Source: Herbaspirillum sp. CF444 (GTDB lineage Bacteria > Pseudomonadota > Gammaproteobacteria > Burkholderiales > Burkholderiaceae_D). From it: DNA of 64,000 nt. Within the stretch, counting starts at the first letter, position 1; the number at the start of each line of letters is the position of its first letter. Shown one piece after another: positions 44,136-51,601 of this stretch. Location: NCBI RefSeq assembly GCF_000282135.1, contig NZ_AKJW01000011.1:1-64000 (forward strand), given 5' to 3'. Under the pieces are notes generated by a model. It saw only the letters and a list, made by a program, of their open reading frames with translations, did not search any database and was not told the origin of the DNA. The position numbers were made by a program, and so were the translations under genes.

Positions 44136-44397
44136 AGTTGGTGCCGATGTCGTATGTCTGGTCGTGGTGAACGATCAGCGCCAGTATTCGGTCTGGCCGG
44201 CGCAGCGCAAGCTGCCGGCCGGATGGCGCGTTGTGGGTGAGCCGGCGTCACGGGAGAGCTGCCTGGATCGGATTGAAACCTTGTGGAGCGACGAGTACCC
44301 GGGCGCGTTGAGAGCAGCACCGGACCGGACAGAACCAGCAAAACCACGCATTTCCTTGGGAGACAAGCGAGGAGACGCTGGCATAGGAGATGAATAA
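44128..44397 (+). CDS. MbtH-like NRPS chaperone
   Basis: An 89-residue protein. The core fits the family signature: VVNDQRQYSVWP, then LPAGWR, a conserved Leu in CLDRIETLW and WSDEYP in place of the usual WTDxRP. MbtH-like proteins bind the adenylation domains of NRPSs and are needed for their solubility or activity. About 20 residues of basic, Gly/Asp-rich tail after the core are extra compared with the usual 65-75. The ATG lies 8 bases inside the end of the preceding NRPS gene, so production is coupled to the enzyme it presumably serves. A second MbtH-like gene serves the - strand NRPS. Confidence 0.92.
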   Translation: MSEVGADVVCLVVVNDQRQYSVWPAQRKLPAGWRVVGEPASRESCLDRIETLWSDEYPGALRAAPDRTEPAKPRISLGDKRGDAGIGDE

Positions 44398-44640
44398 AGC
44401 TCGTAATCAGTTTTTTTGTTGGAAATTTGTTGAATATATTGGCTGTATACCGAACAATTTCCATGGTTTACGTATATTGTTCATGCGTTGTCCGTGGTTG
44501 TCCGTGTATTGGTCTTGTGTTCGACCGGTTTCCCGAAAGTGGCGCTCTGTTGTCCGATGCGGCAGAGTCTTGTTCCCCAGCCTTGAGCTACCCAAAGACC
44601 TCATGCGCTTCAGGGCGTTTAATTTATGAAGGAGATTTCT

Positions 44641-45183
44641 ATGAAAACTACCGATGAAACGATCACAGCAGAAGAACCCGCAGTAGAGCAGGCCGCGGAA
44701 TTGACGCCGGCCGAGCGCCAGAACGAGGCGTTGCATTCCATCAAAAACCATGCCATCACGGCCATGGGCATAGGCATCTTGCCGGTTCCCGGTCTCGATC
44801 TGATCGCCCTGACAGGCGTGCAACTGAGCCTGCTGCGCAAGATCGGCGGCTTGTACGGTTTTACGCTGTCCGATGAACGCGGCAAAAAACTGTTGGCTTC
44901 GATACTCAGCGGTTATTTGCCTCTGGTGATTGCAGGTCCGGTCAGCAGCATCCTGAAGTTCATCCCGGGCGTCGGCATCGCCGCAGGCGTCCTGGCGCAA
45001 TCCACGCTGGCGGGCGCAGTGACCTATGCAGTCGGCAAACTGTTCCTGCAACATTTTGAATCGGGCGGCACCGTGCTCGACGTCGACACGAAAGAGATGG
45101 GGCAGAAGCTGAAGCAGCAGATTCAGGAAGGCAAGGAGTTTTTGAAGAAGCACGCGCCCGGTGGCAAGAAGGACGCGGTCTGA
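44641..45183 (+). CDS. DUF697/YcjF-type small membrane protein
   Basis: A 180-residue protein; ATG 44641 is preferred over 44626 because the sequence AAGGAG precedes it by six bases. After an acidic N-terminus comes the block IKNHAITAMGIGILPVPGLD followed by LIALTGVQLSLLRKI and an LYG, a layout typical of DUF697 (the helical tail of YcjF-type proteins), then two hydrophobic hairpin segments with SGYLPLVIAGP and IPGVGIAAGVLA. The C-terminus is Lys-rich. The function of such proteins is poorly known; they sit at the inner membrane. It lies within the PKS/NRPS operon, about 240 bases after mbtH, and is followed by a strong terminator. A relative is encoded at 49802-50254 on the other strand. Confidence 0.7.
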   Translation: MKTTDETITAEEPAVEQAAELTPAERQNEALHSIKNHAITAMGIGILPVPGLDLIALTGVQLSLLRKIGGLYGFTLSDERGKKLLASILSGYLPLVIAGPVSSILKFIPGVGIAAGVLAQSTLAGAVTYAVGKLFLQHFESGGTVLDVDTKEMGQKLKQQIQEGKEFLKKHAPGGKKDAV

Positions 45184-45216
45184 TCCAGGCCTGAACGACC
45201 GGCAGGAAACTGCATG

Positions 45217-45247
45217 CCGGAAGTGAATGCACTTCCGGTATTTTTAT
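45217..45247 (+). terminator. rho-independent terminator
   Basis: A perfect 9-bp stem CCGGAAGTG / CACTTCCGG with an AATG loop is followed by TATTTTTAT, 34 bases after the DUF697 gene stop. This is the clearest terminator in the window. It closes the megasynthase-mbtH-DUF697 transcript, so the thioesterase and exporter genes downstream either rely on read-through or have their own promoter. Confidence 0.85.
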
Positions 45248-45312
45248 GCGCCCAGCTTCGGCGGCTGCCATGCCAAGGCTGGGCATGCACCCCGTGGAAT
45301 GACGATTTTCTC

Positions 45313-46113
45313 ATGACTGCAATACAAGAATCACGTGCCTGGTTTCCTTTCGGTGCGGGCGGGGAAGACGCCCACACACGCTTGTTTTGTCTGCCCTTCG
45401 CGGGCGGAGGCGCGTCCAATTTCCTTCCGTGGCGCGCCCGCCTGGCAGAGGCGGGGGTAGGCGTGGCGCCGGTCCAGTATCCCGGACACGAGACACGTCT
45501 TGGCGAAGCACCTCTGCACGCATGGGAAGAGATGCTGGCGGCGTTGCAAGCCGCGCTCGTACCGCTGCTCGATCGCCCTTATGCCTTGTTCGGCTACAGC
45601 ATGGGCGCGCGCCTTGCATTCGCCCTGGCCGCGAGACTGGCTGCTGCCGGCATGGCGCCTGTGCGCCTGATCGTCGCGGCGCACGTGCCTCCGGATTTGC
45701 CGTCGCCGGCCCTGCAAGCAGCGGGCTTGGACGACCAGGCGTTCAAAGCGCTGTTGCTGCGGTACGGCGGGATTCCGGCAGAGATATCGCACGAGCAGGA
45801 ATTCTGGGATCTGACGCTGCCGCTCATGCGGGCCGATTTTGCGCTCGCTGCCGCACCCCTCGATGCGGATGCCGACGTTGCTGCTATGGCTGCTGCTGCC
45901 TCGTATCCGATCGCGGCCTATGCCGGCATCGATGATGTGCATGCCGATGCGAAAAGCATGGCGGGCTGGGGGCGGTTTACGACGGCCGGTTTCATACTGA
46001 GGGAATTTGCCGGAGATCATTTCTTTCTCCGCGGCGCCGATGTCTGCCAGGCCTTGAACACCGACCTCGCGCTTGCGCGGTCGGCCGACTTATCATCACT
46101 TGTCTCCGCCTGA
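45313..46113 (+). CDS. type II thioesterase of the PKS/NRPS cluster
   Basis: A 266-residue alpha/beta hydrolase of the editing thioesterase family. It begins with WFPFGAGGEDAHTRLFCLPF, the typical N-terminal strand with FAGGGAS after it, carries the nucleophile in FGYSMGARL (Ser near residue 95) and ends with GDHFFL, whose His (near 235) completes the triad with an Asp in between. Type II enzymes remove aberrant acyl groups from carrier proteins and restore stalled assembly lines; they do not normally release the product. I start it at ATG 45313, after the terminator; an in-frame ATG at 45214 lies inside the terminator stem and is unlikely. The next gene follows after 13 bases. Confidence 0.9.
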   Translation: MTAIQESRAWFPFGAGGEDAHTRLFCLPFAGGGASNFLPWRARLAEAGVGVAPVQYPGHETRLGEAPLHAWEEMLAALQAALVPLLDRPYALFGYSMGARLAFALAARLAAAGMAPVRLIVAAHVPPDLPSPALQAAGLDDQAFKALLLRYGGIPAEISHEQEFWDLTLPLMRADFALAAAPLDADADVAAMAAAASYPIAAYAGIDDVHADAKSMAGWGRFTTAGFILREFAGDHFFLRGADVCQALNTDLALARSADLSSLVSA

Positions 46114-46126
46114 GCGGAGCTGTCTC

Positions 46127-46696
46127 ATGAACAACAAAAGAATATTGCCGCCGGACGTCGGACGCAACACAAAAAGGGCAGGCTGGCCGGTGCTGCTGAC
46201 GGCGTTGGCAACGTTGGCCTGCATGCTGCCCGTCCATGCCCAGGATGCCAGCCATCATTTGGGCGCGGGCGCCTTCGTATCCGATCAGCCGTTGCAGGAG
46301 CTGCTCAAGAAGCGCCGCCCGAAAGGCCTGATCTACCTTGCGGTGCCGCAGGCGATCATGGTCGCCAACGAAGGCGGCAGCAAAAAACCGAGTTGTTCGC
46401 CGCAGATCCAGTTGACCAATTCGTCCAACCAGACGCTTGAAGAACTGGTCGTCGGAATCCGCTACAAGAAGGCCGGCAAGACCATCGGCAGCACCTTGTC
46501 GCGCTTCTATCTGATCAAGACCGGCAAGCAGGACGTGCACTATTTTCCTAGCGTGCTCGACACCCCGGCTTGCGAAGAAACGACCGGCGAAGCGGAAGTG
46601 ATCCAATGCCTGTACGACACCGGCGAGAGCTGCGCGCAAGACGTGCGGGCGTTGGAATACGGCGCAGTGCCTTTGAAAATCCAGGACAAGAAATAA
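46127..46696 (+). CDS. exported hypothetical protein
   Basis: A 189-residue protein, ATG 46127. A basic start and hydrophobic WPVLLTALATLACMLPVHA give a signal peptide with cleavage expected before QDASHH. The mature part has a beta-rich core around LIYLAVPQAIMVANEG and IQLTNSSNQTLEELVVGIRY, which looks like an immunoglobulin-like or transthyretin-like fold, and four cysteines (in PSCSP, PACEE, IQCLYD and ESCAQ) that could form two disulfides. No family recognised. It is the middle of a tight run: 13 bases from the thioesterase and 15 from the small membrane protein, so it probably belongs to the export or self-protection part of the cluster. Confidence 0.7.
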   Translation: MNNKRILPPDVGRNTKRAGWPVLLTALATLACMLPVHAQDASHHLGAGAFVSDQPLQELLKKRRPKGLIYLAVPQAIMVANEGGSKKPSCSPQIQLTNSSNQTLEELVVGIRYKKAGKTIGSTLSRFYLIKTGKQDVHYFPSVLDTPACEETTGEAEVIQCLYDTGESCAQDVRALEYGAVPLKIQDKK

Positions 46697-46711
46697 CAAG
46701 GAGCTATCATC

Positions 46712-46909
46712 ATGCCTATCGCATTTTTAATCTATGTCGTGTTGTGCCTGCTGGTTGCATTCATCGCGCGCAAGAGCAAGCTGGGATCGCTGCGCACACT
46801 CGTGGTGGCGTTTTTGCTGACGCCGCTGGTGGCGTTTATCTATGTGTTGTTGTTTGCCTCCATCGACGACAAGAGCAAAGCGGTTTCCAACGGTTCGGCA
46901 GAGCGATGA
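46712..46909 (+). CDS. tiny two-helix membrane protein
   Basis: A 65-residue protein with AAGGAG before ATG 46712. Two hydrophobic helices (AFLIYVVLCLLVAFIA and TLVVAFLLTPLVAFIYVLLF) are joined by a short basic turn (RKSKLGSLR), followed by a hydrophilic tail. No family is recognised. It ends four bases before the ABC exporter start, so it is likely translated together with it and may be an accessory subunit of the exporter or a membrane-protection peptide; both are inference from position. Confidence 0.65.
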   Translation: MPIAFLIYVVLCLLVAFIARKSKLGSLRTLVVAFLLTPLVAFIYVLLFASIDDKSKAVSNGSAER

Positions 46910-46913
46910 TCTG

Positions 46914-48566
46914 ATGCGCCTGACCGAACTTCTTATTCGCGATACCCAGACGTCGCTGCAGCACCTTGGCCTGATGGCGCTTCTGGCCGGCGGAGCCAGT
47001 ACCGGCATCTTGGCGGTGGTCAATTTCGCGGCCACCACGCAGGCCGGGAGCGGCAGCCAGCTTATTCCCGTCGCGCTCTACGGCCTAGCTTTGCTGGCGT
47101 ATATCTTCAGCCAACGCTACGTCTTGCAGACGACCACCGACGAGGTCGAGCGGATTGTCGACGAGCGTCGCCGCAGCCTGATCCGGAAGCTGGCCGACTG
47201 CGAACTGCTGGGGGTCGAAAAAATCGGTCACGGCGCCATTTTTTCCGCCATCAACACCGATACGCAGACCATCTCGCAGACCGCCGGCAGCCTGATCCTC
47301 GGCGTCCAGGCGGTGATGATGATCTTCTGGACCACCATTTACATCGCGACCTTGTCGATCCCGGCGCTGGCGCTGGTGGTCGTGGTCCTGCTGGTGGCGG
47401 CGCGGTTGTATCGCAAGCGCGGCGAGCGCGCCAGCATCGACCTGCGACGCGCACACGATGAAGTGGTCGCGCTGCACGAAATGGTCGAAGGGCTGCTGGC
47501 CGGTTTCAAGGAAGTGAAGCTGTCGAGCCGGCGCGCCGCCGAGTTGTTGCAGGATGCCGTCATGGTGTCCGGGAGGACGGCGTTCTTTCGTTCATTGGCG
47601 CAGCGCGCGCTGGGCGTCAATTTCGTCTTTTCGCAAGTCGCCATTTTCATCTTGCTTGGCACGCTGGTCTTCATTTTGCCCGCATTGAGCACCACCTTCG
47701 CCGACAGTACGGTCAAGGTGATGACGGCGGTGCTGTTCCTGGTGGGCCCGGTGTCCGGCGTGATTTCCGCAGCGCCGCAGATCACGGTGGCCAACGCGGC
47801 GGCCGAGAACCTGCTGAAGCTGGAGCAACTGTTCGACGAGAACGTCGAACAAGGCATCGCCACGGGCGACCAGCGGGAGAAGGCCGCTGCTGCGCCCGCG
47901 TTTGCCGGTTTCAATACCATCGATTTGCGACATCTTACCTTTGCGCGGGGCGAGGGCAGCGAACGCTTTGTCGTCGGTCCGATCGACTTGAGCATACGGC
48001 GTGGCGAGACCTTGTTCATTACCGGCGGCAACGGTTCCGGCAAGACCACCTTCGTCAAAATGCTGACCGGACTCTATCCTGCGGATTCCGGTGAAATTCT
48101 GGTCGATGGCCGGCTGGTGGGCAGGGCCGACATGCAGCGTTATCGCGATATATTCGGCGCGGTGTTCTCCGATTTCCATCTTTTCCCCACTCTGTATGGC
48201 GTCGAACGCATCGACCGTGAACGCGCGGCGAGCCTGATCGACGAAATGGAAGTCGAAAACAAGGCGCATCTCGATGGTCGCCGCTTTTCCACCGTCGATT
48301 TGTCGACCGGCCAGCGCAAGCGGCTCGCGCTGGTGGCGACACAGCTGGAGAATCCGCCGATCATGGTGCTCGACGAATGGGCAGCCGACCAGGATCCGCA
48401 TTTTCGCGCCAAGTTCTACCAACTGGTATTGCCGCGTCTGCGCGCTGCCGGCATCACGGTCATCGCGATCACCCACGACGATAAATATTTTCATCACGCA
48501 GATCGCCGCCTCCACCTTGAGGATGGCCGCGTTACCAGTATCTCCAGCAAGGGAGCCGCAACATGA
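46914..48566 (+). CDS. cyclic-peptide-type ABC exporter (fused membrane and ATPase domains)
   Basis: A 550-residue half-transporter of the SyrD/PvdE kind. The first 320 residues contain six membrane helices; the ATPase domain has Walker A GGNGSGKTT, the signature LSTGQRKRLAL, Walker B IMVLDEWAADQDP and the switch ITHDDKYF. Such proteins export non-ribosomal lipopeptides and siderophore precursors across the inner membrane as homodimers. ATG 46914 is chosen because it follows directly on the preceding gene; the earlier frame overlaps the small membrane protein. Its stop overlaps the start of the SPFH gene by four bases. Being in the cluster operon, it is the natural exporter of the product. 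Confidence 0.92.
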   Translation: MRLTELLIRDTQTSLQHLGLMALLAGGASTGILAVVNFAATTQAGSGSQLIPVALYGLALLAYIFSQRYVLQTTTDEVERIVDERRRSLIRKLADCELLGVEKIGHGAIFSAINTDTQTISQTAGSLILGVQAVMMIFWTTIYIATLSIPALALVVVVLLVAARLYRKRGERASIDLRRAHDEVVALHEMVEGLLAGFKEVKLSSRRAAELLQDAVMVSGRTAFFRSLAQRALGVNFVFSQVAIFILLGTLVFILPALSTTFADSTVKVMTAVLFLVGPVSGVISAAPQITVANAAAENLLKLEQLFDENVEQGIATGDQREKAAAAPAFAGFNTIDLRHLTFARGEGSERFVVGPIDLSIRRGETLFITGGNGSGKTTFVKMLTGLYPADSGEILVDGRLVGRADMQRYRDIFGAVFSDFHLFPTLYGVERIDRERAASLIDEMEVENKAHLDGRRFSTVDLSTGQRKRLALVATQLENPPIMVLDEWAADQDPHFRAKFYQLVLPRLRAAGITVIAITHDDKYFHHADRRLHLEDGRVTSISSKGAAT

Positions 48567-49783
48567 GCACCACACACGAGTTTCAACCATCGTTCGAATC
48601 CGTCCGGGAGCGATTGCGCCGACGCTTGCGGTTTTTCAGCAACGACCTGATGATCGCGGGCCTGGTTCTGGTGGTGATGCTGGTTTTCCTGCTGCCTTCG
48701 ATGATCGTCACGATTCCGGCCGGTCATCTCGGCGTGTTGTGGAAGCGCTTCGCCGGCGGCACCGTGATCGATCATGTGGAAAAAGAAGGCACGCATCTGA
48801 TGCTGCCCTGGGATGTGATGTATGTCTACGACGCGCGCCTGCAGAGCGTGGAACGCGAGTTCGAAGTGTTGTCGTCCGACGGCCTCAAGCTGATGGTGAC
48901 GCTGGCGTGGCGTTTCCGGGTGATTCCCCAATACCTGGGCGAATTGCACAAATATGCCGGCCCGGAGTATGCCGAGACGCTGCTGGGGCAGTCGGTCGGG
49001 GCGCGCGCACGCGATGTGATCGCGATCTATCGCCCGGAGGATATCTATACCAGCCATCGCCTGGAAATCCAGAATCAGATCTCGGAGTCGGTGCGCTATG
49101 ACATCAAGAATCGCTTCAATACGGAACTGCGTTCCGGACAAAACTGGATTTTGATCGAAGACGTGTTGGTGAAGCGCATCGTGCTGCCGGACGGCGTGGA
49201 AGATGCCATCGTGCGCAAGAACGTGGCGCGCCATGAAGTTGAACAATACGCCCTGATCGTCGAGAAGGAACAGCAAGAGAGCGAACGCAAGCGCGTGGAA
49301 GCGCTCGGCATCCGCAACTTCCAGGAAATCATCAGCGGCGGCATGTCGGATGCCTACCTGCGCTGGCGCGGCATTGAAGCGACGCTGGAGCTGGCCCGCT
49401 CGGAGAACGCCAAGGTGGTGGTGATCGGCAACGACAAGACGGGTGGTATGCCCTTGATTTCCATCAATGGCGACAGCGTGCCGCATGAGAAGAAGGATGC
49501 CAAGGACAAAGCGGTCGCTCCGCAGGCGGACATCGGCAAGGGCGATACAACCCAGGAGCTGAAATCGGGAACGCGCGGCAAGAAGAGCGTGGCCCCGGGG
49601 CCAATGCCGGCGCCGGCAGAGAAGACGTCTTCCGCAAAACCTGACGTCGCTGCCGGCAAGCCGGTGGCGCTTGCCCCTGATCTCCAGGCGCGCGAAATGC
49701 ATCGCAAGGAGCAACGGGCTTTACGCGACCATCCGCCCGTTCCTTCTGTTCCATCCGTTCCGCCTGTTCCACCCCAGCGCTAG
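48563..49783 (+). CDS. SPFH/prohibitin-like membrane protein
   Basis: A 406-residue protein with one N-terminal membrane helix (MIAGLVLVVMLVFLLPSMIV) followed by the SPFH domain, recognisable from IPAGHLGVLWKRF, LPWDVMYVYDARLQ and VTLAWRFRV, then a helical segment (ARHEVEQYALIVEKEQQESE). The last 100 residues are Lys/Ala-rich and end in a Pro/Val run (VPSVPSVPPVPP). SPFH proteins form large ring-shaped assemblies at the membrane and organise or protect membrane proteins. Its ATG overlaps the exporter stop (ATGA), a strong hint that it works with export or guards the membrane against the product. It is not a usual member of PKS/NRPS clusters. Confidence 0.88.
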   Translation: MSTTHEFQPSFESVRERLRRRLRFFSNDLMIAGLVLVVMLVFLLPSMIVTIPAGHLGVLWKRFAGGTVIDHVEKEGTHLMLPWDVMYVYDARLQSVEREFEVLSSDGLKLMVTLAWRFRVIPQYLGELHKYAGPEYAETLLGQSVGARARDVIAIYRPEDIYTSHRLEIQNQISESVRYDIKNRFNTELRSGQNWILIEDVLVKRIVLPDGVEDAIVRKNVARHEVEQYALIVEKEQQESERKRVEALGIRNFQEIISGGMSDAYLRWRGIEATLELARSENAKVVVIGNDKTGGMPLISINGDSVPHEKKDAKDKAVAPQADIGKGDTTQELKSGTRGKKSVAPGPMPAPAEKTSSAKPDVAAGKPVALAPDLQAREMHRKEQRALRDHPPVPSVPSVPPVPPQR

Positions 49784-49801
49784 GCTGCCTGCGAGGTTGA
49801 G

Positions 49802-50254
49802 TCAGGCTGTTGCCGGAGGCAATGCCGGCGCGGCCGAAGAGCTGCTTTCGCGCGGCGAAGGCAGGTCGATGCGGCCGTTGGCGATCAGTCGCTCCAGCAG
49901 CAGTTCTCCCAGGACGTAGGTATACGCGGCGCTCAGGCCGGCCGAGGGCAGGGTGCCGGTAAAATAGCTCGCAAACGACAGGTAGCGTAGCGCCGTGGCT
50001 CTGACGCTGCCAGGCGACAAACCGCCAAGGGCGCCGGTGACAATGCCGCGGGCCGCAGTGCGGTTGAATTCGGCGCCGTAAAGCACGCAGAGTTTCTTCG
50101 CCATCCGGACCTGGACCGTGAGCGCCGTGGTCATGTCCAGCAAGGGCACGGGAATGACCATGCTGGCGCCGGCCAGGGACGTATGCCGCAGGATGACATC
50201 CTGCGCGTGCAAGCGACGTAGCGCGGCTCGGGTGAGCGGGGCGGGCGCCTTCAT
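49802..50254 (-). CDS. second DUF697/YcjF-type small membrane protein
   Basis: A 150-residue protein, ATG 50254 with AGGAGAAAAT directly upstream. Its core MVIPVPLLDMTTALTVQ then VRMAKKLCVLYG is clearly related in layout to ILPVPGLDLIALTGVQ and the LYG of the 44641-45183 protein, followed by two weakly hydrophobic segments. The C-terminus is Ser/Pro-rich. The 18-base gap to the prohibitin-like gene is convergent and holds no hairpin. Whether it belongs to the left or right part of the locus is unclear: base composition is high like region 3, but the strand is that of region 4. Confidence 0.68.
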   Translation of the reverse strand: MKAPAPLTRAALRRLHAQDVILRHTSLAGASMVIPVPLLDMTTALTVQVRMAKKLCVLYGAEFNRTAARGIVTGALGGLSPGSVRATALRYLSFASYFTGTLPSAGLSAAYTYVLGELLLERLIANGRIDLPSPRESSSSAAPALPPATA

Positions 50255-50331
50255 ATTTTCTCCTGGAGAATCCGGCGAGAAGTTAATAAAAAATGTGCAA
50301 TGGGGCGCCGGGATATCGGACACCTACCCAA

Positions 50332-51465
50332 CTATCGGAACCGTTTGACCAGTTGCTGCAAATACGGCAACGAATCCCGAACCGCATCGTAGTCGATACC
50401 GAAGTCAACCAGGCAGGCGATATCGTTGACGCCTGCCTGGATGGCCTTGTCAACGATCGCGCTGGTTTGTTCGACATTGCCAAACATGGCAGCCGTCCCA
50501 AAATAGCGTTGGAATGCATAGTCGACGATTTTCTCTTTCTCTTCGCCGGAGAGCGAGCGACCATCCCGCATACCGGCGGTTTCTTTTTCCAGGCCCGCCG
50601 CTAAATGAGGGCCTAATGAGCTTTTGATATATTCTTTGAACGGCTTTTCTACTGCCGACATGATCCAGTCTTTGTCCGGATGGACGAAGGTGTGGAGCAT
50701 GAGCGAAAATATTCCGCTATCCGCATCAAATCCGGCGCCGGATCGCGCCTCCCTATACAGCTTCACTTTTTTGGCGATGCCGTCAAGGCTGATGCCTTGA
50801 AGCATGGTGAAGATGTTATATCCCAACTTGCCCGCCGCAATGTAGGTGTCGTCACTGGTGCCGAGCAGCCATACGTTCAATTCCTTTTGATGCGGGCGGG
50901 GATACACGGTGATGGGGTAGTCTTTACCGTCCGCACCACTGAACGTCACGGATTCGCCGCGCCAGAGTTTTTTGATGACGGGAATCTGATCCAGGCATAT
51001 CTGCTTCCGATTTTCGTAATTTTGCGGCGCGAAAATAAAATCCGCCTTGTTCCAACCCGATCCGAATCCCAGATCTACGCGTCCACCTGACAAGATGTCG
51101 TTCATTGCCCACCATTCAACCACCTCGGCAGGGTGGTGAAGCGGCAAAGAAACGCCTGCGGTCCGGAATCGAATACGCTTCGTTTGGGGAATGAGATGCG
51201 ATGCCATAATCGCGGAATTGGCGTAAATCGAACCGAACTCGGAAAAGTGTCGCTCCGGAATATACACGGCACTAAAACCTTCGCGATCTCCGAACAAGGT
51301 GATGTCGCGCATGAAGTCGTATTTTTCGCGATCCGACACATCTTTTCGAACATCTGAAAAGAAGAGGAAACTGAATTCGATTTTCGACACCGGCCGATTC
51401 ATGGCGGGTGCCGCCGAGGTACTCGGGAGTGTTGGCATACCCAGGATTTCTTCAATACTTGGCAC
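50332..51465 (-). CDS. MupA/Atu3671-type FMN-dependent luciferase-like monooxygenase
   Basis: A 377-residue flavoenzyme with a GTG start at 51465 behind GTGGAG. After a 25-residue leader the barrel begins with IEFSFLFFSD and keeps the features of this luciferase-like subfamily: ERHFSEFGSIYANSAIMAS, LPLHHPAEVVEWWAMND and LGFGSGWNKADF. Members from PKS/NRPS clusters hydroxylate carrier-bound intermediates, some at the beta position (MupA in mupirocin). It is the last gene of the - strand run NRPS - mbtH - P-type ATPase - monooxygenase and is therefore a likely tailoring enzyme of the right-hand assembly line. A 136-base gap separates it from the ATPase gene. Confidence 0.9.
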   Translation of the reverse strand: MPSIEEILGMPTLPSTSAAPAMNRPVSKIEFSFLFFSDVRKDVSDREKYDFMRDITLFGDREGFSAVYIPERHFSEFGSIYANSAIMASHLIPQTKRIRFRTAGVSLPLHHPAEVVEWWAMNDILSGGRVDLGFGSGWNKADFIFAPQNYENRKQICLDQIPVIKKLWRGESVTFSGADGKDYPITVYPRPHQKELNVWLLGTSDDTYIAAGKLGYNIFTMLQGISLDGIAKKVKLYREARSGAGFDADSGIFSLMLHTFVHPDKDWIMSAVEKPFKEYIKSSLGPHLAAGLEKETAGMRDGRSLSGEEKEKIVDYAFQRYFGTAAMFGNVEQTSAIVDKAIQAGVNDIACLVDFGIDYDAVRDSLPYLQQLVKRFR

Positions 51466-51601
51466 GATAGCTCCACAAATAAGAGTTGCTGATATTGTCT
51501 TTCCGGCTAAGGTATCCGGATAAATCGAAGTGCGATGGAAAGACTCCTTCCCATGAAAGAGGGACTTTGCTCACACTTCGACTTGTGCAGGCACGACTGA
51601 A

